64,000 nt of DNA from an uncultured Rhodopila sp. (lineage in GTDB: Bacteria > Pseudomonadota > Alphaproteobacteria > Acetobacterales > Acetobacteraceae), in the NCBI RefSeq assembly GCF_903944925.1, contig NZ_CAJATU010000110.1:62001-126000 (forward strand), written 5' to 3'. Positions 16,309 to 23,917 of the stretch are shown here, one piece after another. Made by a program: the position numbers and the translations under genes. The notes beneath the pieces are model-generated. The model was given only the letters and a program-made list of their open reading frames with translations. It ran no database searches and was not told the origin of the DNA. Positions within the stretch are counted from its first letter, which is position 1. Each line of letters opens with the position of its first letter.

Positions 16309-17868
16309 ATGCACAGTCTGGACCCGGCCGACTGGAGCGAGCTGCGCGCGCTGGGGCACCGCATGATCGACGACATGGTCGATCACCTGGCAACGCTGCG
16401 CGACGGTCCGGTCTGGCGCCCGATGCCCGAGGCGCTACGGCGCGACCTGCGGCAGCCCTTGCCGCAGGAACCGGCGGCCGCCGCGGCGGTCTACGAGGAT
16501 TTTCGCCGGCTCGTGCAGCCCTATGCCACCGGCAACCTGCATCCGCGCTTCATGGGCTGGGTGCATGGCGGCGGCAATCCCGTCGGCATGCTGGCGGAGC
16601 TGCTGGCGGCGGGGCTGAACGCCAATCTGGGCGGGCGCGACCACGCGCCCATCGAAGTCGAGCGGCAGGTCATCGCCTGGGCGGCGGAGATGCTGGGATT
16701 TCCCGCCGACGCCTCGGGCGTGCTGGTCACCGGGACCTCGATCGCCAACCTGATTGGCGTGCTGGTGGCGCGGTCCGCCTGCCTCGGGCCCGCGGTCCGC
16801 CGCGAGGGGGTCAGCGGCAGCCGGCTGGTCGCCTACACCTCGGCCGCAGCGCATGGCTGCCTGCCGCAGGCGATGGACATGGCCGGCCTCGGCCGCGACG
16901 CGCTGCGGATGATCCCGTTTGACCAACACGGCCGGATGCGGATCGACGCGCTGACACGCCGCATCGCCCGCGACCGGGCGCTTGGGCTGCGCCCCTTCCT
17001 GATCGCCGGCACCGCCGGCACGGTGGACATCGGCGCAGTGGACGACCTGGCCGCCCTGGCGGACGTCGCCGCACGAGAGAGCCTTTGGTTCCACATCGAT
17101 GCCGCGTACGGGGCGATGGCGATGCTGGCACCCTCGCTGCGCCCGCTCCTGGCCGGGATCGAGCGGGCCGATTCCGTCGCCTTCGATTTCCACAAATGGG
17201 CGCAGGTTCCGTATGACGCCGGCTGCATCATGGTGCGCGACGCCGCAAGCCAGGTGGCGACCTTCGGCGCCGAGGCGGCCTATCTCCGGCGCGAGCAGCG
17301 CGGCCTGGCGGGCGGCGGGATCTGGCCCTGCGACCTCGGCCCCGACCTGTCGCGCAGCTTCCGCGCCCTGAAAGTCTGGATGACCCTGCGTGTCTACGGC
17401 GCCCGGCGGCTGGGCGAAGTCGTCAGGCAGAGCTGCGACCTGGCGGCGGCGCTGGCCGCGCGGGTGGACCGGGAGCCGGCATTGCAGCGCCTCGCCCCGG
17501 TCACGCTGAACATCGTCTGCTTCCGCTACATCGCCGCGGACGGCGACCTCGATCGCCTGAACGCTGAAATCGTCGCGGATGTGCAGGAGGCCGGGATTGC
17601 CGCGCCATCGACGACGACGGTGAACGGGGCGCTGGCGATCCGCGCGGCGATCGTCAACCACCGGACCACTTGCGCCGACATCGACATACTGGTAGACGCG
17701 ATACTGGAATGCGGCCGGCGGAGAGCGCGTGCCGGGAGGCAAAACAAAGTGCCCCCGGTTATTCACCGGGGGCAAGTATACAGGGAGGCTTCACGTCTGG
17801 GAGACGTAGGGGCCAACGACCCCCTTCCAGCGCCTGGCGCTGGAACTCGGGCGGCATTGCTGCCGTAA
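16309..17868 (+). CDS. Pyridoxal phosphate-dependent group II amino acid decarboxylase, C-terminally extended
   Basis: This 519-residue PLP enzyme resembles aromatic-amino-acid/glutamate-type decarboxylases. It shows the N-terminal helix pattern (GHRMIDDMVDHL), PRFMGWVHGGGNP, TGTSIANLI, HIDAAYGA with the PLP-ring Asp264, and the Schiff-base Lys296 in FDFHKWAQ. The substrate cannot be called. ATG 16309 is 2 bp after the GH5 stop. The normal fold should end near residue 475. The last ~40 codons read through a terminator-type hairpin and a set of palindromes that look like a minus-strand RNA gene, so the tail is probably not conserved. Confidence 0.85.
   Translation: MHSLDPADWSELRALGHRMIDDMVDHLATLRDGPVWRPMPEALRRDLRQPLPQEPAAAAAVYEDFRRLVQPYATGNLHPRFMGWVHGGGNPVGMLAELLAAGLNANLGGRDHAPIEVERQVIAWAAEMLGFPADASGVLVTGTSIANLIGVLVARSACLGPAVRREGVSGSRLVAYTSAAAHGCLPQAMDMAGLGRDALRMIPFDQHGRMRIDALTRRIARDRALGLRPFLIAGTAGTVDIGAVDDLAALADVAARESLWFHIDAAYGAMAMLAPSLRPLLAGIERADSVAFDFHKWAQVPYDAGCIMVRDAASQVATFGAEAAYLRREQRGLAGGGIWPCDLGPDLSRSFRALKVWMTLRVYGARRLGEVVRQSCDLAAALAARVDREPALQRLAPVTLNIVCFRYIAADGDLDRLNAEIVADVQEAGIAAPSTTTVNGALAIRAAIVNHRTTCADIDILVDAILECGRRRARAGRQNKVPPVIHRGQVYREASRLGDVGANDPLPAPGAGTRAALLP
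17741..17774 (-). terminator. Rho-independent terminator on the minus strand
   Basis: A perfect 9-bp stem (TGCCCCCGG/CCGGGGGCA, 7-nt loop) spans 17750-17774. On the minus strand it is followed by CTTTGTTTT (17749-17741). On the plus strand no U-tract follows. It therefore ends a leftward transcript, although it lies inside the 3' end of the decarboxylase reading frame. Confidence 0.75.
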
Positions 17869-17925
17869 CTCATCCTCGTTACCTATCCCGCAGGTGCGAA
17901 GGGAACCACCGCCTAAATTTGGCAG
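17775..17925 (-). ncRNA. Candidate structured small RNA upstream of the terminator
   Basis: Read leftward, this ~150-nt stretch is almost entirely short perfect hairpins: ACCT/AGGT, GTAAC/GTTAC, CGGCA/TGCCG, TTCCAGCGCC/GGCGCTGGAA, GGGG/CCCC and ACGTCT/AGACGT with a CCC loop. A strong terminator follows. Such a chain is unlikely to be maintained by the opposite-strand protein tail. I could not match it to tmRNA, SRP RNA or a riboswitch family I know, and cannot fix the 5' end. It overlaps the decarboxylase 3' end in antisense. Confidence 0.45.
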
Positions 17926-18130
17926 CGGCCATGCGGTTTGTGCATGGTTAGCGTTTGAAACAAGCGCCGGAAGAATGGCTGCGTCTCGATGGGCGTGCAA
18001 CGCGACAGGCCGCGCCCGCATGGTGCCGACAATCGACACTGACCAGGCTGCGCCTGAAGCCCGGCGCCTTCTTTACCGCTTGGATCTGCGTCGCTGGCGC
18101 CAGTCGCTTGCGGTCAACGGGTCTCGACGG

Positions 18131-18226
18131 TCACGGGATAAACCGCGGCGCCCAAACCGCCACGCCGCCGACGCAGACGACGAACACCGGCATGATGACC
18201 AGATACAGCCAATCGAACTCAGTCAT
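18131..18226 (-). CDS. 31-residue single-span membrane microprotein
   Basis: ATG 18226 is preceded by GGAAGG at 7 bp. It opens a 31-codon frame with one hydrophobic span: MTEFDWLYLVIMPVFV, continuing to a short basic end (APRFIP). It lies downstream of, and on the same strand as, the LysR gene and upstream of the candidate RNA. The design resembles small respiratory or transporter accessory peptides, but no family is recognised. Confidence 0.5.
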   Translation of the reverse strand: MTEFDWLYLVIMPVFVVCVGGVAVWAPRFIP

Positions 18227-18328
18227 GGCGAAGCCTTCCGAGAAGGGCCCGGGCGCAAAGGTGCAGCAAACCGGCCGCAAATGTCCGGATGATGCCGCCG
18301 AAGCGCGCGACCAGCCCGTGGCGTCGCG

Positions 18329-19213
18329 CTAATGCCGCTCCGCCAGCTTGGCCAGCAGGAAGTCGCGGAACACCGCCACCCGCTTGGAATTGCGCAGTTC
18401 CTCCGGGTAGACGAAGAACACGTCCACCTTCGGTCCTTTCAGCTCCGGCAGCACCTGCACCAGGTCCGGGTTCTCGGCCATGGCGAAGTCGGGTATTGCG
18501 CCGATGCCGGTGCCGGCGCGGATCGCCAGCAGCACCGCCTGGATCGAGTTCACCTCCAGCAGCGCCCGCCGCGGATTGCCCGGCCGCCGCCCGGCCTCCG
18601 CCAGCCAGTTGATCTCCTGCACCGGCGGGTGATGCTGGCCGAACAGGATCAGCCGGTGCGCATCCAGATCCTCCGCCCGCTGCGGCACGCCATGCTTCTT
18701 GAGATAGTCGGGCGAGGCGCAGACGAACCACTGCAACGTCATCAGGTGGCGCTGCACCAGGTCGGGCTGCTTCGGCGGGTGCATGCGGATCGCCACGTCG
18801 GCCTCCCGCATCGCGAGGTCCAGGTCGGTGTCGTCCAGCAGCAGCGACACCGACACATCCGGGTAGGCGTCGAGGAAGCCATGCAGCCGCGGTGCCAGCC
18901 AGGCCGAACCGAATCCGACGGTGGTGGTGATCTTCAGCTTGCCCGCCGGCTTTTCCTTGCTTTCGGTCAGCAGCGCCTCGGTGATCGCCAGCTTGGCGAA
19001 GACTTCGCGGACGGTGCGGTTCAGCGACTCGCCCTGCTCGGTCAGGATCAGCCCGCGCGCATGGCGGTGGAACAGCGGCACCTGAAGTGCCTCCTCCAGG
19101 GCCGAGATCTGCCGCGAGACCGCGGACTGGCTGAGGCTGAGCGTGTCCCCTGCATGCGTGAAGCTGCCCGCTTCCGCCACCGCGTGAAAAACGCGCAGCT
19201 TGTCCCAATCCAT
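18329..19213 (-). CDS. LysR family transcriptional regulator
   Basis: This 294-residue regulator starts with a winged helix-turn-helix (MDWDKLRVFHAVAEAGSFTH, then LSLSQSAVSRQISALE, residues ~1-60). A substrate-binding domain of the LysR type follows (KLKITTTVGFGSAWLAPRL, IRAGTGIGAIPDF). It lies 139 bp downstream of trxB on the same strand, a pairing often seen in Alphaproteobacteria. The effector and targets are unknown; control of trxB or redox genes is possible. The ATG is at 19213. Confidence 0.9.
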   Translation of the reverse strand: MDWDKLRVFHAVAEAGSFTHAGDTLSLSQSAVSRQISALEEALQVPLFHRHARGLILTEQGESLNRTVREVFAKLAITEALLTESKEKPAGKLKITTTVGFGSAWLAPRLHGFLDAYPDVSVSLLLDDTDLDLAMREADVAIRMHPPKQPDLVQRHLMTLQWFVCASPDYLKKHGVPQRAEDLDAHRLILFGQHHPPVQEINWLAEAGRRPGNPRRALLEVNSIQAVLLAIRAGTGIGAIPDFAMAENPDLVQVLPELKGPKVDVFFVYPEELRNSKRVAVFRDFLLAKLAERH

Positions 19214-19352
19214 CGCGAACCCTCTCCTAGCGGCACGAATGTGCCGGCTGCATGCCGGTCAGCCGGCCGTGGCCCCATCGTACAATGTGGCAAGACTAAC
19301 CACACTTTGACGAGTCAGGTATGCGATTTTGATGGTCTGAGGCAATTTTCGT

Positions 19353-20321
19353 TTATCCCGCCGCTTCGAGCAGGCGCGATTCGTGCTCCGCGAGGTATTT
19401 TTCCGCCTCCAGGGCCGCCATGCAGCCGGTGCCGGCCGCCGTGACCGCCTGGCGGAACACCTTGTCCTGCACGTCGCCGGCCGCGAACACGCCGGGAATC
19501 GAGGTGCGGGTGCTGCCGGGACTCGTCCGGATGTAGCCTTCGGAGTCCATATCGACATGCCCGGCGAAGATCGCCGTCGTCGGCGAATGGCCGATGGCGA
19601 TGAACACCCCGTCCACCGGCAGCACCGAGTCCGATCCGGTCACCGTGTGCCGCAGCCGCACGCCGGTGACGACCTCCGGCGCGCCGCCGCCGACGATTTC
19701 CTGCACCGCGCTGTTCCACACCACCTCGATCTTCGGGTGCGCGAACAGCCGGTTCTGCAGGATCTTCTCAGCGCGCAGCGAGTCGCGGCGGTGCACCAGC
19801 GTCACCTTCTCGGCGTGGTGGGTCAGGTAAAGCGCTTCCTCCACCGCCGTGTTGCCGCCGCCGATGACCGCGACGGTCTTGCCGCGATAGAAGAAGCCGT
19901 CGCAGGTGGCGCAGGCGGAGACGCCGCGGCCCTGCAGCGCCCGCTCCGACGGCAGGCCGAGCCAGCGGGCCTGTGCGCCGGTGGCGATGACGACCGCATC
20001 CGCTTCATACCTGTCGCCCGAGTCGCCGGTGCAGCGGAATGGCGGGCCGGAGAAATCCACCTTGGTGACCAGGTCGTGGATGATCCGTGTGCCGACATGC
20101 ACGGCCTGTGCCTGCATTTGCTCCATCAGCCAGGGACCCTGGATGACATCGGCGAAGCCGGGGTAATTCTCGACGTCGGTGGTGATCATCAACTGGCCGC
20201 CCGGCTGCATGCCGGCCACCAGGATGGGCGCCATGCCGGCGCGCGCGGCGTAGATCGCCGCGGTGTAGCCGGCCGGACCGGCGCCGATGATCACAAGCCT
20301 GGTACGATGCGTTTCGGTCAT
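19353..20321 (-). CDS. trxB: Thioredoxin-disulfide reductase
   Basis: This 322-residue flavoenzyme uses NADPH to reduce thioredoxin. The FAD motif GAGPAGYTAAIYAARAG lies near residue 13. The redox pair is CATC at 137-140, the NADPH motif is GGGNTAVEEALYL followed by HRRDSLRAEK, and the second FAD motif is GVFAAGDVQDK. Length and motif order are normal for TrxB. It reads away from the TVP38-type gene and is followed by the LysR gene. Confidence 0.97.
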   Translation of the reverse strand: MTETHRTRLVIIGAGPAGYTAAIYAARAGMAPILVAGMQPGGQLMITTDVENYPGFADVIQGPWLMEQMQAQAVHVGTRIIHDLVTKVDFSGPPFRCTGDSGDRYEADAVVIATGAQARWLGLPSERALQGRGVSACATCDGFFYRGKTVAVIGGGNTAVEEALYLTHHAEKVTLVHRRDSLRAEKILQNRLFAHPKIEVVWNSAVQEIVGGGAPEVVTGVRLRHTVTGSDSVLPVDGVFIAIGHSPTTAIFAGHVDMDSEGYIRTSPGSTRTSIPGVFAAGDVQDKVFRQAVTAAGTGCMAALEAEKYLAEHESRLLEAAG

Positions 20322-20383
20322 GGCTCACCATATCGGCGCGAGCGGTGCCTCGGCAAGCCGCTGGCTCCGGTCCGCTATCGGCC

Positions 20384-21124
20384 ATGGTCTTCGCCGGATT
20401 TTCACGCGACAAGCGGCGTTTGCGTCCCCATGTAGCCGGTATGCGCCGAGTCCTGCCGTTGCTCATCCTGCTGTTGATGGTATGTGCCGCTCTGGTCCTG
20501 CTCCACGGAGTCGGCTGGGAGAGCCTGGCGCGCCACCAGGACATGCTCATCGGCTGGGTGGGCCTGCATCCGTTCGCTGCGCCGGCGCTGTATGTGGCTG
20601 CCTACGTGTTGACCGCGGCGCTGTCGCTGCCGCAGGCCGCTTTGCTGACGGTTGCCGGCGGCCTCCTGTTCGGCGCGGTTGCCGGCTGTGCGCTCACCGT
20701 GTTCGGCGCCACCATCGGCGCCACCATCCTGCTGTTCGTGATCCGATCGGCCTTCGGCAAGACGCTGGAGCGGCATCGCCACCGCATTCCGGCGCAGCTT
20801 CAGGCGCGCCTGGCGCGAGACGGGTTCAGCTACCTGCTGGCGCTGCGGCTGCTGCCGGTGGTGCCGTTCTGGATCGTCAACCTGGCCGCCGCCCTGGCGG
20901 GAATCCGGCTGGCCGTGTTCGTGCCGGCGACCCTGCTCGGCATCGTGCCGGCGAGCTTCATCCTGAGTTCCATTGGCGCGGGCGTGAGCGGCATCCTGGC
21001 GCAGGGCCGTACGCCGGATCTGTCGGTACTGTTCGGGCCGCGGATTCTCCTGCCGCTGCTCGGCCTGGCGGCACTGTCCCTGCTGCCTGTGCTGCTGCGC
21101 CGCCGGGCGGCGGCGCAAGCGTGA
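20384..21124 (+). CDS. TVP38/TMEM64 (DedA-like) family membrane protein
   Basis: This 246-residue protein has about six hydrophobic segments and the SNARE-associated/VTT domain. That domain includes LSLPQAALLTVAGGLLFGAV, then GATIGATILLFVIRSAFG and LRLLPVVPFWIVNL. These proteins are linked to lipid scrambling or export; the specific role is unknown. The start is uncertain: ATG 20384 and ATG 20441 (MRRVLPLLILL) are both possible and neither has a strong ribosome site. The next gene, a flavin disulfide oxidoreductase, starts 47 bp downstream, a frequent partnership in bacteria. Confidence 0.85.
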   Translation: MVFAGFSRDKRRLRPHVAGMRRVLPLLILLLMVCAALVLLHGVGWESLARHQDMLIGWVGLHPFAAPALYVAAYVLTAALSLPQAALLTVAGGLLFGAVAGCALTVFGATIGATILLFVIRSAFGKTLERHRHRIPAQLQARLARDGFSYLLALRLLPVVPFWIVNLAAALAGIRLAVFVPATLLGIVPASFILSSIGAGVSGILAQGRTPDLSVLFGPRILLPLLGLAALSLLPVLLRRRAAAQA

Positions 21125-21171
21125 CGATATCCTGGCGGCCCGGGGCCGATCCGATGGCGGCGGGTTAGGCT

Positions 21172-22587
21172 TTGCCCGCGGATTTCGACCTCGCCGTCAT
21201 CGGCGCGGGCGCCGCCGGGCTGTCGGTCGCGGCGGGTGCCGCGCAACTCGGCGCCAGGGTGGCGCTGATCGAGCGTGGCCGCATGGGCGGCGACTGCCTC
21301 AACACCGGCTGCGTGCCGAGCAAGGCGCTGCTCGCCGCGGCGCACGCGGCCCGCAGCGTGCGCGAGGCCGCCCGGTTCGGCGTGATCGCAGCCGAACCGG
21401 GGATCGACTGGGACAGGGTTCGCGCCGGGGTGCAAGCGGTGATCGCCGAGATCGCCCCGGTCGACTCGGAGGCGCGCTTCCGCGCCCTCGGCGCCACCGT
21501 GCTGCTTGGCGAGGCGCGGTTCATCGACCCGGCGACCCTGAACGTCGAAGGCCGAACGCTGACCGCCGGCCGATTCGTCATCGCCGCCGGCAGCCGCGCC
21601 GCCGTGCCGGCGATCCCGGGGCTGGAGAAGGTGCCTTATTGGACCAACGACTCGCTGTTCGATCTGGCGGAGAAGCCAGACCATTTGCTGATCCTGGGCG
21701 GCGGTCCCATCGGCCTGGAGATGGCGGACGCGTTCTCCGGCCTCGGCTGCCGGGTCACGGTGATCGAGTCGGACCGGATCGCGGCGAAAGATGATCCGGA
21801 ACTGGCGGCCGGGCTGCGGCTGGCGCTGACGCGTCGCGGTGTGTTGCTACGGGAGGGCGCGACGGTGCAATCCGCGGCACCCGGTCCACTGCTGATCCTG
21901 GCGGATGGCGAGCGAATCGCGGGGTCGCACCTGCTGGTCGCCGCCGGGCGGACGCCGAACCTGGCGGCGCTGAACCTTGCGGCGGGGAACATCGCGGTGA
22001 GCCGGGCCGGGATTGCCACGGACCGCGGGTTGCGCAGCGTCAGCAACAAGCGGGTCTTCGCCGTCGGCGACATCGCCGATCCGGCGGGGATCGGGCCGCG
22101 GGCGTTCACGCATGCGGGGTCGTATCATGCGGGCATCGTCATCCGCCGCGCGCTGTTCCGGCTGCCCGCTTCGATCGACTATGCAGCGCTGCCGCGGGTG
22201 ACCTACACCGATCCCGAACTGGCGCAGACCGGCCTGACCGAGCGGGAGGCGGTGGCGGCCGGGATGAAGGTGCGGGTGCTGCGCTGGCCGCTGGCCGAGA
22301 ACGACCGCGCGGTTGCCGAACGCGACACCGCCGGGCTGGTAAAACTGGTGGTCAACCGCAACCGCATCGTCGGCGCCGGCATCCTGGCGCCGCGTGCGGG
22401 CGAGATGATCAGCCTGTGGAGCCTGGCGATCGCCCGCCGGACGAAGGTGTCGGCGCTGGCGGGCCTTATCGTGCCCTATCCGACTCGGTCGGAGGCGGCA
22501 AAGCGCGCCGCGGGCAGTTTTTTCGCCGCGCGGCTGTTTTCCGCCCGGACCAAGGCGCTGGTGCGGTTTCTGCGGTTGCTGCCCTGA
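21172..22587 (+). CDS. FAD-dependent pyridine nucleotide-disulfide oxidoreductase (mercuric reductase-like)
   Basis: This 471-residue flavoprotein has the FAD motif GAGAAGLSVAAGAA, the redox-active pair Cys42/Cys47 (GGDCLNTGCVPSK), the NAD(P) motif LGGGPIGLEMADAFS and the second FAD motif VFAVGDIAD. The C-terminal His-Pro pair of lipoamide dehydrogenases is replaced by PYPTRSE, as in the mercuric reductase-like group often encoded beside TVP38-type proteins. The substrate is unknown and it need not act on mercury. The TTG start at 21172 gives the shortest spacing to the family start. Confidence 0.88.
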   Translation: MPADFDLAVIGAGAAGLSVAAGAAQLGARVALIERGRMGGDCLNTGCVPSKALLAAAHAARSVREAARFGVIAAEPGIDWDRVRAGVQAVIAEIAPVDSEARFRALGATVLLGEARFIDPATLNVEGRTLTAGRFVIAAGSRAAVPAIPGLEKVPYWTNDSLFDLAEKPDHLLILGGGPIGLEMADAFSGLGCRVTVIESDRIAAKDDPELAAGLRLALTRRGVLLREGATVQSAAPGPLLILADGERIAGSHLLVAAGRTPNLAALNLAAGNIAVSRAGIATDRGLRSVSNKRVFAVGDIADPAGIGPRAFTHAGSYHAGIVIRRALFRLPASIDYAALPRVTYTDPELAQTGLTEREAVAAGMKVRVLRWPLAENDRAVAERDTAGLVKLVVNRNRIVGAGILAPRAGEMISLWSLAIARRTKVSALAGLIVPYPTRSEAAKRAAGSFFAARLFSARTKALVRFLRLLP

Positions 22588-22596
22588 GCTGCCGGG

Positions 22597-22863
22597 TCAG
22601 TTTATCCGTTCGCCCGCCGGCACGGAGGCTGCCGGGTTCAGCTCGCGGGCCGGGCCAAGCGGGCGCCATATCCATGAAGGGTGGTTTTCTGCGGGTTCGG
22701 TCAGCATCGGTTCGGCGTCGCGCTGCTCGGCTTCGATGGCGTCGGCCTCGGCTTCGAGATCCAGTGCAACTTCCAGGAGCATTTCCGCGAGACGAGCGTC
22801 ATCCCCTGCCCGGGCCATTTCCCGTGCTTTCGCGGCCCTGTTTCTGAAATGGTTGGCGTCCAA
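22597..22863 (-). CDS. Small helical hypothetical protein
   Basis: This 88-residue protein has a helical, Ala/Glu-rich N-terminal half (FRNRAAKAREMARAGDDARL) of the type common in Alphaproteobacteria. AGGAG lies 6 bp before the TTG start. It converges on the oxidoreductase, with 9 bp between the stops. No function can be assigned. Confidence 0.65.
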   Translation of the reverse strand: MDANHFRNRAAKAREMARAGDDARLAEMLLEVALDLEAEADAIEAEQRDAEPMLTEPAENHPSWIWRPLGPARELNPAASVPAGERIN

Positions 22864-23258
22864 AGCAGTCTCCTGTTCTGGATATACAATAGGGACGATC
22901 TGGCATTAAACAGAATCACGTCATAGCGAGTGATATTTCGATTCGTAGGCCCGCACTGAGAATTTTTCGAGTCTCGCAAACCGGCGGGATTATTGCGACA
23001 GGATATATATCCACTGAAGCGGCGAAATCTGTGAAACTCCGATGAAAAATTGTCAATTCCGTCGGTCTGTCCAAATAATCATCCGGCCTGACTTTTTTCA
23101 ACCGAGGGTTGAGCGGTGCGTCGAGCGATCACTTCCCGGCGAGCGCGCCGGCAGACCGCACGGGTCCAGTCCACCGATGATGGGACACGCAGCCGATCGG
23201 CCGGGTGTTTGGTGCGATGACGACGTCTGCCGGAGCCCGGACGCGCCGGGCCCCCGGA
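22864..23258. other. Gene-free stretch between the 88-residue hypothetical and rpmB
   Basis: The first ~230 bp are AT-rich and probably hold the promoter of the leftward 88-residue gene. The right part is the 3' flank of rpmB, with a CCCGG/CCGGG inverted repeat near 23236-23252 that lacks a clear U-tract. No tRNA or convincing ORF is present. Confidence 0.5.
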
Positions 23259-23564
23259 TCACGCCGCCGCGGCTTCCGCCCGCTTGGTCCGGGCGCGCTC
23301 GATCCGGCGCTTCAGGTCGCGGCCTTCCTCGGTCAGCTTGGTGTTCGGCGTGCCCAGCAGAAAGGCGTCGATGCCGCCGTTATGCTCGACCGTGCGAATG
23401 CCGCGGGTCGAGAGGCGCATGCGCACCTCATGCCCGAGGATATCGGACAGCAGCGACGTCACCTGAAGGTTTGGCAGGAACCGGCGACGGGTCTTGTTGT
23501 TGGCGTGGCTGACGTTGTTGCCACTGAGAACGCCCTTGCCCGTGATTTCACAGCGACGCGACAT
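23259..23564 (-). CDS. rpmB: 50S ribosomal protein L28
   Basis: This 101-residue protein is alphaproteobacterial L28. [20 protein letters not shown] and [10 protein letters not shown] are diagnostic, and the C-terminal helix is Arg/Lys-rich ([16 protein letters not shown]). GAGGATC precedes the ATG. It is a structural protein of the large ribosomal subunit. The gene stands alone, 113 bp downstream of a small hypothetical on the same strand. Confidence 0.97.
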   Translation of the reverse strand: MSRRCEITGKGVLSGNNVSHANNKTRRRFLPNLQVTSLLSDILGHEVRMRLSTRGIRTVEHNGGIDAFLLGTPNTKLTEEGRDLKRRIERARTKRAEAAAA

Positions 23565-23677
23565 CGCACTTGATCCTCAAGACTGATTGGAAGCGGCGGG
23601 TTATGGCGACCTAAGCCGGGCGCGTCAAGGAAGTCCGGCGAAGAATCCGCCGGACGCCGTGCCGCCCGCTTGTTGCC

Positions 23678-23905
23678 TCAGGTCCGCAGCTCGCCCGACC
23701 GGACGCTGTCGATGGCGTTGTTGAGGATGCCGATGACTGCATCGTCCGACACCGACCGGGCCAGCAGCGCCATGGAGCCGGCCAGCAGGGCCGACGCGAT
23801 CGCCACGGCGTTGATGTTCTGGCTCGTCATATATTCGATCGCCTTGTCCACGACCGCCCCGGCATGGCTCAAATCGGCGGACGGCACATTGGGATCTTCG
23901 GGCAT
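23678..23905 (-). CDS. Small hypothetical protein downstream of the ABC exporter
   Basis: This 75-residue protein has a mildly hydrophobic centre (NAVAIASALLAGSMALLARS) and an acidic start (MPEDPNVPSADLSHAG). It starts 12 bp after the ABC transporter stop on the same strand, so it is likely cotranscribed. No domain is recognised. Confidence 0.65.
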   Translation of the reverse strand: MPEDPNVPSADLSHAGAVVDKAIEYMTSQNINAVAIASALLAGSMALLARSVSDDAVIGILNNAIDSVRSGELRT

Positions 23906-23917
23906 GGTCGCGTTTCC

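Noticed and set aside
17775-17925. tmRNA or SRP RNA at the hairpin cluster
   Set aside because: No ANDN-type tag codons, tRNA-like ends or SRP tetraloop/asymmetric loop were found on the minus strand.
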